Source of the DNA: Alphaproteobacteria bacterium UBA1254
Lineage (GTDB): Bacteria; Pseudomonadota; Alphaproteobacteria; RF32; CAG-239
NCBI GenBank assembly: GCA_002308495.1
Contig: DBVW01000005.1
Location: forward strand, 1 to 25,042
Length of the DNA stretch: 25,042 nt
Direction of reading: 5' to 3'
In this document: piece after piece, positions 1 through 6,696 of the stretch
How positions within the stretch are numbered: the stretch's first letter is position 1
Layout: each line of letters opens with the position of its first letter
Translations under genes and position numbers: made by a program
The notes under the pieces: model-generated
Database searches by the model: none
Seen by the model: the letters and a program-made list of their open reading frames with translations, nothing else
Told to the model about the DNA's origin: nothing

Positions 1-51
1 AATCCTGCCTATATATTACTCATAAAGAATTTCTTTCAGGTTCCTTGTTTC

Positions 52-94
52 ATATACAGACATCTCTATATTATATAGCATGCTGCCTGTATAT
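52..94. repeat. Inverted repeat / hairpin in the presumed leader
   Basis: ATATACAG (52-59) pairs with CTGTATAT (87-94), and between them CTATAT (66-71) pairs with ATATAG (73-78). The element lies about 50-90 nt downstream of the predicted start site of the minus-strand promoter. It could be a leader stem of a stable-RNA transcript. There is no U-tract, so it is not an obvious terminator. Confidence 0.3.
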
Positions 95-150
95 CCTCTT
101 CCTATCTACTCTATTCTATAACTACCTCGCTTCTCGCGTCGGTGAGCGTC

Positions 151-212
151 CTTATATCTTATCATCTCCCTCCTGTCAAGCCCTTTTTTTAAAAATTTTA
201 AAAAAAATTTTA
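151..212 (-). promoter_or_regulatory. Strong stable-RNA-type promoter with UP element, reading leftward out of the window
   Basis: On the minus strand a perfect -35 TTGACA (179-174) is followed by a 17-bp spacer and a -10 TATAAG (156-151). Immediately upstream of the -35, at 183-212, are alternating A and T tracts resembling an rRNA P1 UP element. Immediately downstream of the -10 the sequence is GC-rich (GACGCTCACCGACGCG), like the discriminator of stringently controlled promoters. No good reading frame begins on the minus strand before the window edge, which fits an untranslated leader of an rRNA or tRNA operon. The transcribed gene lies outside the window, so its identity is inference. Confidence 0.6.
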
Positions 213-478
213 CTTATTTATAATATGCTGTTTTCTCCTTCCTTTTTTATTCCTTAAAAAAAGTGTATTTTTATTTTCTTTTTATTAACCTTGCCCCTTT
301 ATAATCTCTTTGTTAAATTAACTGAAGGCTTCAGAAGATGTCGAAAAACACGTAATCTTCTTTGTTTCGGGCGTTTTGACGTATACATCTCTCTTTATGT
401 GCAAAACGACTCGGCAACAGATTTTTACGGCCGTTTCGAATCTTAATGTCCGGATGTTAAAAATCTGGGAGAGACTTG
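213..478. other. Intergenic AT-rich stretch without a supported gene
   Basis: Two TATAAT-like hexamers (219-224 and 300-305) occur on the plus strand, but neither has a convincing -35 at 16-18 bp. A small palindrome CTGAAG-G-CTTCAG lies at 322-334. GAAGAT (334-339) is repeated inverted as ATCTTC (355-360). TTGACG at 376-381 has no good -10 at normal spacing. I therefore cannot assign the promoter of the following gene. The end of the stretch carries the ribosome binding site GGGAGAG (467-473) of the gene at 479. Confidence 0.4.
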
Positions 479-1321
479 ATGACGTTTTGTTTTTTTACTT
501 TAGGCGGCAAGCAACTTTGGGAAGACGTTTTTTATTATCAAAAATGGCGGATTCAAAGACATTGGCGCACAAAAAAATATCGTTTGCTTGACAAGTGGGA
601 TATTTGTCGCGCAACGGGAACTTTTGAGCAATGCCGAAAAGATTTTGTTAAACTTATTGAAGCTTATGAAATCAAACGTCAAAGCGGAAAGCTCGTTATT
701 CTGCTTCATGGTTTGGGCGAAAGCAAGAATGTTTTCAAATCTCTTTGGAAACATTTGGAAAATCAAGGCTTTAACGTCGCCGCCATTAATTATCCCTCTA
801 CAAAAAAATCAATGAAAGCACATCTGGACCAGCTTGATTTTCTTTTGACGCATATTGAAGATGTGAATGAAGTTTCTTTCATAACCAAAGGTACGGGATG
901 TTTGCTTTTAAGACATTTGCTCGCAAACAGTTTCGAGTGGAACAAAAAATTTAATATCGGCAAAATTATTAATGTTAATCCGACAAACTGCGGCAGCGGG
1001 TTCTGCGCCGCTTTATTCCATTTTAAGCTGTTTCGCTTTATTCTCGGGCCTTCTTTAAAGGATTGTACCCCCCTTTACGCTCAAAGGACACCGCGAATAT
1101 CTTCAAAAATTCCGACAGGACTCGTTTTTTGCGAAACTTACACGGATAAAATCTTAAAACCGATTACAAAGCGTTACGAAGGTATCCACATACCCGGAGA
1201 AATTACCGAACAGGATTTCGGAACGCATCAAATTTATATCAAAAACGTTCATATCAATGTTTTTGATAATCCTCAATTGCTTGAAAAATGTGTATCTTTT
1301 TTGAAAAACGGAAAATTTTAA
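479..1321 (+). CDS. Alpha/beta-hydrolase-fold protein, probable inactive nucleophile site
   Basis: This 280-aa protein has the look of a lipase or esterase of the alpha/beta hydrolase fold. The oxyanion-region motif LLHGLG lies at residues 75-80, a strand-turn-helix like a nucleophile elbow at 132-148, and a C-terminal helix preceded by His258 (VHINVF). Where GxSxG is expected the sequence reads T-K-G-T-G-C (136-141), so the usual nucleophile Ser aligns with Gly138. It may be non-catalytic or use another residue. There is no signal peptide. The ATG at 479 is chosen because GGGAGAG sits 5 nt upstream; a TTG at 476 is the only close alternative. The gene precedes the secretion operon, separated by 67 bp holding an inverted repeat. 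Whether it belongs to that system is unknown. Fold assignment is fairly secure; substrate is unknown. Confidence 0.7.
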   Translation: MTFCFFTLGGKQLWEDVFYYQKWRIQRHWRTKKYRLLDKWDICRATGTFEQCRKDFVKLIEAYEIKRQSGKLVILLHGLGESKNVFKSLWKHLENQGFNVAAINYPSTKKSMKAHLDQLDFLLTHIEDVNEVSFITKGTGCLLLRHLLANSFEWNKKFNIGKIINVNPTNCGSGFCAALFHFKLFRFILGPSLKDCTPLYAQRTPRISSKIPTGLVFCETYTDKILKPITKRYEGIHIPGEITEQDFGTHQIYIKNVHINVFDNPQLLEKCVSFLKNGKF

Positions 1322-1326
1322 AAAAC

Positions 1327-1360
1327 TGTAACACATTTTTCTTTTAATTTGTGTTACAAT
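1327..1360 (+). promoter_or_regulatory. Perfect 9-bp inverted repeat overlapping an extended -10 promoter of the VirB6 operon
   Basis: TGTAACACA (1327-1335) is repeated inverted as TGTGTTACA (1350-1358) with a 14-nt spacer. The right arm overlaps TGTTACAAT (1352-1360), an extended -10 motif (TGn-TACAAT). A second possible -10, TATTAT, lies at 1365-1370. Neither has a strong -35. There is no U-tract after the repeat, so an operator controlling the operon that starts at 1389 is a better reading than a terminator for the hydrolase gene. Arms and spacing are seen directly; the regulatory role is inferred. Confidence 0.45.
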
Positions 1361-1388
1361 AAGGTATTATAGCGAAGGAAAAGGTAGA

Positions 1389-1583
1389 ATGAAGTCAATT
1401 TTAATAACGATATTAATGTTTGCCTTGGCATCACTTGCCGTTTATTTTCACTTGTTTGAAATTATGTCAAGTCCTTATGCTTACGGTATAGCTTTCATAT
1501 TTGTTATGATAGCGCTCGGATTTGCCTTAAAAGTTCTTGGCTTACCTTCTAAAGATAAGGACGGAAAACATGATGAAAGATAG
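1389..1583 (+). CDS. Small two-helix membrane protein, first gene of the VirB6 operon
   Basis: This 64-aa protein has two hydrophobic segments (about residues 3-22 and 31-51) joined by a short loop, then a charged Lys/Asp-rich C-terminal tail of about 12 residues. The ribosome binding site GAAGGAAAAGG lies just upstream of the ATG. Its 3' end overlaps the start of the next gene by 14 nt, so the two are translationally coupled. I do not recognise a family. The size and two-helix topology are reminiscent of VirB2 or VirB3 subunits of type IV secretion systems, and the position directly before VirB6-type genes would fit. No sequence motif proves this. Confidence 0.7.
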   Translation: MKSILITILMFALASLAVYFHLFEIMSSPYAYGIAFIFVMIALGFALKVLGLPSKDKDGKHDER

Positions 1584-3024
1584 ATTGCATACATTTTTAA
1601 AAGTAACCCTTATCATTTGTTGCAGTCTGTTTGCACTGCACGTCGGCGTTGCCTTTGCCGAGACGCCCGGTGTTATGGAAGGATGCACTCCCTTACCGTC
1701 TATACTTTCCGAAATTAAATCATGTATTCTTTGTCCGCTTTTTGAGGTTATCTTAGAAACGGATCAGACCATGGCAACAAAATCTTTTGACGCTTTGGCA
1801 CCGAGCTTTCGAAATCTGATTGTCATTGTTTTGGCTTTAATTATTGCCTATAAAACCTTAATTGCCGTTACGGCTCTTACAAAACAAGAACTCGGAAAAT
1901 ATTTAGGCGAACTTGCCGTTCAGGCTTTCAAAGTTTTGGTAGCTGTTTTACTTTTACATAATTCGTATTATATTTACCACTATGTTATTAACCCATTGAT
2001 GAAGTCAGGTCTTGAATTTGGGTTAACGATTATCAAAGGTAATATTCTGGAAGATTTAAAAGCCGAAGCCGCATCTTCAGGCGGACTATCGGACGGTGTT
2101 ATATCCAAAGATTTATTGGCTCAAGTTCTCGGAACGATTAAAATGTTCAGCCAATCTGCTGCCGAATTGCCGGCTATCGGCCGCGCATTGATGTGTGTTT
2201 CAAGACACAGTGCCGCAGTTCATCATTTTATGGATATAAGCATGTTTATTGAAGGCTTAATTTGTTTTGCTTTCGGGTGGCTCATTTTGCTGGCCTGCTG
2301 TTTTTATCTGCTCGATTCTGTTGTTCGATTCGGCATTTTCTGCACTCTTTTACCGTTTTTGATTGCCTCTTGGCCATTTAAGATTACCTTTCAATATACA
2401 AGAGCAGGGTGGGGAATTTTTATAAATGTTTTCTTCAATTTTGTGATGATGGGGCTTGTTCTTTCCCTTTCATCCGAACTTATTGCTCAAGCGCTGACCG
2501 GCGGAAGCGGCGGTAAAGAAGAAATTATAGCCGCATTAAACGGTAACGAAGTTTCAACAATTAAAGAGCTGATGGATTTAGACGGAGCCAAATTTTTAGT
2601 ATTGATGGCGTGTTGTATTTTTGCCATTAAAATTGTTCAACGTATCAATGAGTTGGCAGATAAAATTTCGGATACGAAGGGCGGCAAAGGTATCGGCAAT
2701 CAGATCGGCGGTTTGGCTGCTAATGTTGCCACGAGAGCCGGCAAGGCCGCTGTCGGCGGTGTCGCAGCTATTACCGGTGCGAAAGGAATCGCCGGCGGCA
2801 TTAAAGACAGGCTTGCTCAACGCGATGATGCCATTCGTTCAAGAATTGGAGCCGGCTCACGAAGCAACCCGAACGGTTATAGGGGCGGCAACTCCGGAAA
2901 CAGTTCGGGCGGCGGTTCTAACGCAGGCGGCGGTTCTAACGCAGGCGGCGGTTCTGACACAGGCGGAGGTTCTGAGACACCACCTCCTTCCGGTTTTAGT
3001 GAGGATACCTCGTCTTATGATTAA
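1570..3024 (+). CDS. VirB6/TrbL-family type IV secretion protein, copy 1
   Basis: This 484-aa inner-membrane protein belongs to the VirB6/TrbL type, the polytopic channel component of type IV secretion systems. A signal peptide ends near residue 31 (VAFA/ETPG). A short periplasmic stretch carries CxxC at 52/55, followed by about six membrane segments. A central periplasmic loop has Cys209 (LMC). The family-like motif D249-x10-LLP-xx-I-xx-WPF follows. A cytoplasmic Gly-rich tail ends in GGGSNA-type repeats (residues 447-470). The ATG at 1570 (or 1573) is preferred over an upstream TTG at 1537 because it has AAGGA 8 nt upstream and gives a clean signal peptide. The gene overlaps its predecessor and lies 21 bp before copy 2. 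The shared core motifs in the three following paralogues support the family call. Confidence 0.85.
   Translation: MMKDRLHTFLKVTLIICCSLFALHVGVAFAETPGVMEGCTPLPSILSEIKSCILCPLFEVILETDQTMATKSFDALAPSFRNLIVIVLALIIAYKTLIAVTALTKQELGKYLGELAVQAFKVLVAVLLLHNSYYIYHYVINPLMKSGLEFGLTIIKGNILEDLKAEAASSGGLSDGVISKDLLAQVLGTIKMFSQSAAELPAIGRALMCVSRHSAAVHHFMDISMFIEGLICFAFGWLILLACCFYLLDSVVRFGIFCTLLPFLIASWPFKITFQYTRAGWGIFINVFFNFVMMGLVLSLSSELIAQALTGGSGGKEEIIAALNGNEVSTIKELMDLDGAKFLVLMACCIFAIKIVQRINELADKISDTKGGKGIGNQIGGLAANVATRAGKAAVGGVAAITGAKGIAGGIKDRLAQRDDAIRSRIGAGSRSNPNGYRGGNSGNSSGGGSNAGGGSNAGGGSDTGGGSETPPPSGFSEDTSSYD
2908..2979 (+). repeat. Four 18-bp tandem repeats coding for GGGS-type linker
   Basis: Four consecutive 18-bp units begin at 2908, 2926, 2944 and 2962. 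The first two are identical and read GGC GGC GGT TCT AAC GCA; the last two vary at codons 2, 5 and 6. They encode GGGSNA, GGGSNA, GGGSDT and GGGSET near the C terminus of VirB6 copy 1, a flexible cytoplasmic linker. Identical units suggest recent slippage, so copy number may vary between strains. Confidence 0.9.
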
Positions 3025-3045
3025 TTAAAATGAAGAAGAACTGAG

Positions 3046-4365
3046 ATGAAACGGCAAAATGACATATTTAAACTTTTAAGAACCATACTTATGGTTTTTG
3101 CCGTCGTTTTCGCTCTCGGTGCTTGTAATTCGGACAGACCGGGCGCCGAAACGGTAAGCGCTATTGAAATCAGCGATGACCCTAACGAGCAAAACGAGCT
3201 TGATGAGCAACAGAGAGCTTGTTGGCAAGCCGAGCTTCTTTCTTCTTTCTATAACGTTATGGCAAAATCATCCGTTAAAGCATATCCCCATGTTACCGGC
3301 AGTGCGCTTCCTTTGATGATGGTTGCTTTCGCCGTTTGGCTTTCATTTAGAATTTTAAAACATGTCGGTTCGGTTGTTGAAGAGAGCTCTGCCGTTGTTT
3401 GGACCGAGATTTCGCGTATGGCGTTCTTGTGTTTGACGTGCGGACTGCTGGCCTCCTCTACAAACTTTTTACTCTTTGCTTTAAATAAGCTTATTTTGCC
3501 GATTTATTACACCTTTTTGGAATACGGCAGTCTTGTTTTAAACACCATGACAACAAGCGCCAATGCCGAAAGTCCGGGTATTTATTTGGGCGAGGCCGAA
3601 AAAGGTGTCTGCCTGATTTATACAAATTCTCTCATCTGTGCCGCTCCGGCTCTTGAAAAAGTGACGATGGATAGTTTTCCGAGCGGACCGTCGGAGCTTA
3701 TGCAATGTTTGACCTGTGGTATTAATGACAGAATGCAACTTGGCTTTATATTGGCTAAAAATCTTTTATCAATGGCAAGTTTGTCTTCCGTTCTCTGCGG
3801 AATTGCCGTTTTTGCGATTTTTGCGATTGTCAAAATTTCGTTTGTTTTCTATATGGTTGACAGTATCTTTCGCATGAACATTATGGTTATTCTGTTGCCA
3901 TGCCTTATTTTGGCTTATCCTTTCCGATATACACGGAAATGGACGCTAAAAGGCTTTTTGATTATTTTAAATTCAGCGGCAATTTTGGCTCTTATTGCTA
4001 TTATCATTGCGCTTTCTTTGATGGCTATGCAAATTTTGCTTATTGATAATTCCGCACTTATCGGTGACAGAGATTTATATGTTGAATTCGGCGCCGTGCC
4101 TCTTCTTGTTTTATTGATTGCCTTTTTGGTTTTGAAAAGCATCGGTCTTGCCGTCAGTTTGGCCGGAACTCTCGTCGGTGGCGGCGGAGGAACAGATTTT
4201 CAAAAGAAAATTGCTTCTTTGGCCGCGCAGGTTGCTAAAAAGGCGTTTATTGCCATTACCGGAGTCATCGGTAAAATCTTTTCTCAAAGCAAAGCCGTTC
4301 AGGCTATTCAGCAAAAGCGTCAAGAAGCGAAAGATAAAATCAATGAACTTGCGGGGAGAAAATAA
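3046..4365 (+). CDS. VirB6/TrbL-family protein, copy 2, with a predicted lipobox
   Basis: This 439-aa polytopic protein shares the VirB6 core with its neighbours: D-x10-LLP-xx-I-xx-[WY]PF in the middle, a loop Cys (221, with a second at 224) before the third membrane segment, and about six hydrophobic segments. It differs in two ways. The N-terminal signal ends in a lipobox-like LGAC (C27), implying lipid modification of a polytopic membrane protein. It also lacks the CxxC found before the first helix in the other copies, having only one Cys there. A Gly-rich turn (VGGGGG) and a basic, Lys/Gln-rich tail end the protein. The start ATG has a purine-rich upstream (GAAGAACTGAG). It lies 21 bp after copy 1 and 1 bp before the next gene. 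Confidence 0.82.
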   Translation: MKRQNDIFKLLRTILMVFAVVFALGACNSDRPGAETVSAIEISDDPNEQNELDEQQRACWQAELLSSFYNVMAKSSVKAYPHVTGSALPLMMVAFAVWLSFRILKHVGSVVEESSAVVWTEISRMAFLCLTCGLLASSTNFLLFALNKLILPIYYTFLEYGSLVLNTMTTSANAESPGIYLGEAEKGVCLIYTNSLICAAPALEKVTMDSFPSGPSELMQCLTCGINDRMQLGFILAKNLLSMASLSSVLCGIAVFAIFAIVKISFVFYMVDSIFRMNIMVILLPCLILAYPFRYTRKWTLKGFLIILNSAAILALIAIIIALSLMAMQILLIDNSALIGDRDLYVEFGAVPLLVLLIAFLVLKSIGLAVSLAGTLVGGGGGTDFQKKIASLAAQVAKKAFIAITGVIGKIFSQSKAVQAIQQKRQEAKDKINELAGRK

Positions 4366-4366
4366 A

Positions 4367-5119
4367 ATGAAAAATTTTAGCTTTTCATATCCGAAGTTGT
4401 TTTTCTCTTTCGTTTTCGCGGTTCTTTTTGTTCCGAATGTTGCTTTTTGCAGCATGCAAATGGGAACTATTGTTTGCGGCATTACGACAAAAGGCGAAAA
4501 TATTCAGTGCGACACCAGCGTTAATAAATGCATCAGGTGCGCAAATCACTCGACAAGCAGAGCTTTCAGATGGTTGCATGATAAAGTTAAATACGAATAT
4601 CGCTGCGTTAATAAAGATTTTGAACTTTCAAGATACTGCGAGGTTACTTTAAGCGGCGGCGGCGAAGGTGATTATTACGAAAAAACGCTCTTTTGGAAAC
4701 ATAATGAAGAAGAAGGGACAAACTGTATTGTCAGTAACTTTTCCGAAAAATATTCTTATTGTTACGGATGCGAAGTTGTTGAAACCATGTCGGAAGCGTT
4801 CGTTTTTGCTGCCGGAAAAGCTTACAATATTTCCAAAAAAGCCTCTAATGCCGTTTTGATTGTTTTAACGCTTATTTGGCTTGTTCTCTTTGCTTTGAAA
4901 AACGTTTCTTCTTTTGCAAGTATCGAGCCGATGAAAATGCTTCAGGAACTGATGGTTCAGTTATTTAAGGTTATTCTCGCTTTTGTCATTATTAATGCGG
5001 GTATTGAAACCATTTTACATTATTCTTTAGTGCCTCTAATGAATGCGGGAACAGATTTGGCTGACGCCATACTGCTTACAGCTCCGAGTGCTGCTGATAT
5101 ACAAGGAGTTACGCCATGA
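4367..5119 (+). CDS. Amino-terminal half of a split VirB6-type protein (copy 3a)
   Basis: This 250-aa protein has a signal peptide (about residues 1-28), then a Cys-rich extracytoplasmic domain of about 110 residues. CxxC follows at 132/135, at the place where copies 1 and 4 have theirs, and then two membrane segments matching the first two helices of the VirB6 core. It ends just after the second helix, where the family has its large periplasmic loop. The motif-bearing second half (D-x10-LLP) is absent here and is found in the next gene. Start ATG 4367 lies 1 bp after the previous stop, with GGGGAGAA upstream. The stop overlaps the next start in an ATGA arrangement, so the two are likely made in equal amounts. 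Read as half of a split channel protein rather than a truncation. Confidence 0.75.
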   Translation: MKNFSFSYPKLFFSFVFAVLFVPNVAFCSMQMGTIVCGITTKGENIQCDTSVNKCIRCANHSTSRAFRWLHDKVKYEYRCVNKDFELSRYCEVTLSGGGEGDYYEKTLFWKHNEEEGTNCIVSNFSEKYSYCYGCEVVETMSEAFVFAAGKAYNISKKASNAVLIVLTLIWLVLFALKNVSSFASIEPMKMLQELMVQLFKVILAFVIINAGIETILHYSLVPLMNAGTDLADAILLTAPSAADIQGVTP

Positions 5120-6687
5120 TAAAAAAAATATGTGCACATATTTTGCTTTTGCTTTCCGTTTTTTTGGCGATAAACACCTGCGTTTTTGCTGCCGATTATA
5201 AGGCAACATATTCTCGCGAGCAAAAAGAAGCCATCTGCAAACAACTTCAAATGTCAACACCAAATCGGCCTCAAATTTCAGCCTTAAACAACAATATTAT
5301 TCCTGACAGTGTTTTTATGAATATTTATAACACGACAAAAAGCATCAACAATTCTGTTTCCGTTCTGTCTGTTTTGGGCGATGTTTTAATGTGTCATGCC
5401 TCTCATGCGGCTAAAGAAGAATTTGTTGTCGCAACCATCAAGCTGTTTAATTATCCGAACTTTTCAATTTGGTTTTGCGGTTTAATTGTTTACTTTTTCG
5501 GTTTTATGCTTATCTTAAGTATTACTTTTTATGTTGTCGACATTGCCTTTAAATTGGGACTGGCCGTTATATTGTTGCCTATCGGTATTGCGCTTTGGCC
5601 GTTCAGAGCAACACACGACAGATTAAAGAAACTTATTTCCATTATTTTACACAGCGCCGCTATCTTTGTCTTTTTAGCTTTAACCGTTTCTTACACTTTA
5701 AATATGCTTGATGTCGCCATGGGAAATCTTGATCAGGTTTTTGAGGCTATTGATACAAATAATACGGATACCGTTGAAAATACGTTTACACTTTTCAGCT
5801 CATCGTTTTTGATTGTTTTAACGGCTTTAGTTTACGGCATGAAGCTCATCGGCTCAACGATTCCGGATTATGTCGATAAGTTCTTCCCGGACAATGTTAT
5901 CGGCGGCAATGTCCCGATGCACCATGTGGCTGTTCAGGCTATGGATTTTGCAAACAAAAAAGCTGTTATGCCTGCCGCACATCTTGCTTATGATATTACA
6001 AAGACACAGACCGGAAGGCTTACCGAAGGTGTCGGAAACGTTTTAACGGGTAAATACCATCAAAATATTATGACGGCTATTCGTAACCCCAGACAAACCA
6101 TTCAAAAAGCTCAACTGTCCGTCTCACATAAAGGAGCCGGTATTGCTGCCGGAGCCATGAAAGGTTTTAACAATCTTAAATATGGGGCCAGAATCGCCGG
6201 AGCATCCCTTATGCTCGGTGGCGAACATCAAGATGTTAATGAAATCAGGCGTCAGATTCGCGAAGAAAGAGATTCTCGAAACGAATATATTGATAACACA
6301 TTACAGGAAAATTATGACCGCGCACGCGGTGAAATCGACAGCCGTATTGAAGAGCGTGAGCAAGCCCGTCTGGACAGAAGGCAGCAACGTCATCAAGAAA
6401 GAATGGCAAACAGCTCTTTTTACCGTTGGCGCTATCAAAGAGAACAACAAAGGCAACAACGCCGTCAAAACAGACGAAATGAGCGCGATGCCAGAATCGG
6501 TCAGCTTGATCAACAAATCGCGAACTCCGGTTTCTTCGGAAGAATCGTTCCCAAAACCAAGCGTTTCTTCTATAAAACCTCAAAAACTGTTGATGATGGC
6601 TTGAGAAATATTTGGAAAGCACCCGGCGAGGTATTGAAAAATGTCGGACAAACAATGCAAGACAACCGACCAAGTGATAAGAAGTAG
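5116..6687 (+). CDS. Carboxy-terminal half of a split VirB6-type protein (copy 3b) with Arg/Gln-rich tail
   Basis: This 523-aa protein begins with its own signal peptide (about residues 1-26, VFA/ADYK). The mature part starts in the equivalent of the VirB6 central periplasmic loop. Residues LGDVLMCHAS (Cys93) match IGRALMCVSR of copy 1. The third and later membrane segments follow, with YVVD-x10-LLP-xx-I-xx-WPF. No helices equivalent to the first two of VirB6 are present; these lie in the preceding gene, with which it overlaps by 4 nt. The cytoplasmic tail (from about residue 265) contains a strongly charged Arg/Gln/Glu-rich helical stretch at roughly 375-470, likely coiled coil. The signal peptide places the new N terminus in the periplasm, preserving the topology of an intact VirB6. 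Confidence 0.78.
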   Translation: MIKKICAHILLLLSVFLAINTCVFAADYKATYSREQKEAICKQLQMSTPNRPQISALNNNIIPDSVFMNIYNTTKSINNSVSVLSVLGDVLMCHASHAAKEEFVVATIKLFNYPNFSIWFCGLIVYFFGFMLILSITFYVVDIAFKLGLAVILLPIGIALWPFRATHDRLKKLISIILHSAAIFVFLALTVSYTLNMLDVAMGNLDQVFEAIDTNNTDTVENTFTLFSSSFLIVLTALVYGMKLIGSTIPDYVDKFFPDNVIGGNVPMHHVAVQAMDFANKKAVMPAAHLAYDITKTQTGRLTEGVGNVLTGKYHQNIMTAIRNPRQTIQKAQLSVSHKGAGIAAGAMKGFNNLKYGARIAGASLMLGGEHQDVNEIRRQIREERDSRNEYIDNTLQENYDRARGEIDSRIEEREQARLDRRQQRHQERMANSSFYRWRYQREQQRQQRRQNRRNERDARIGQLDQQIANSGFFGRIVPKTKRFFYKTSKTVDDGLRNIWKAPGEVLKNVGQTMQDNRPSDKK

Positions 6688-6696
6688 GTGAACAAG

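Noticed and set aside
45..257. Open frame of 70 codons on the plus strand near the left edge
   Set aside because: It has no ribosome binding site, runs through the minus-strand promoter and its A/T tracts, and its composition is that of noncoding AT-rich DNA.
376..591. 71-codon frame overlapping the start of the hydrolase gene
   Set aside because: No ribosome binding site, no recognisable protein features, and overlap with a gene that has both.
2621..3028. 135-codon frame within VirB6 copy 1
   Set aside because: Its repeats (LTQAAV units) are a frame-shifted reading of the GGGSNA-coding repeats; no start signals.
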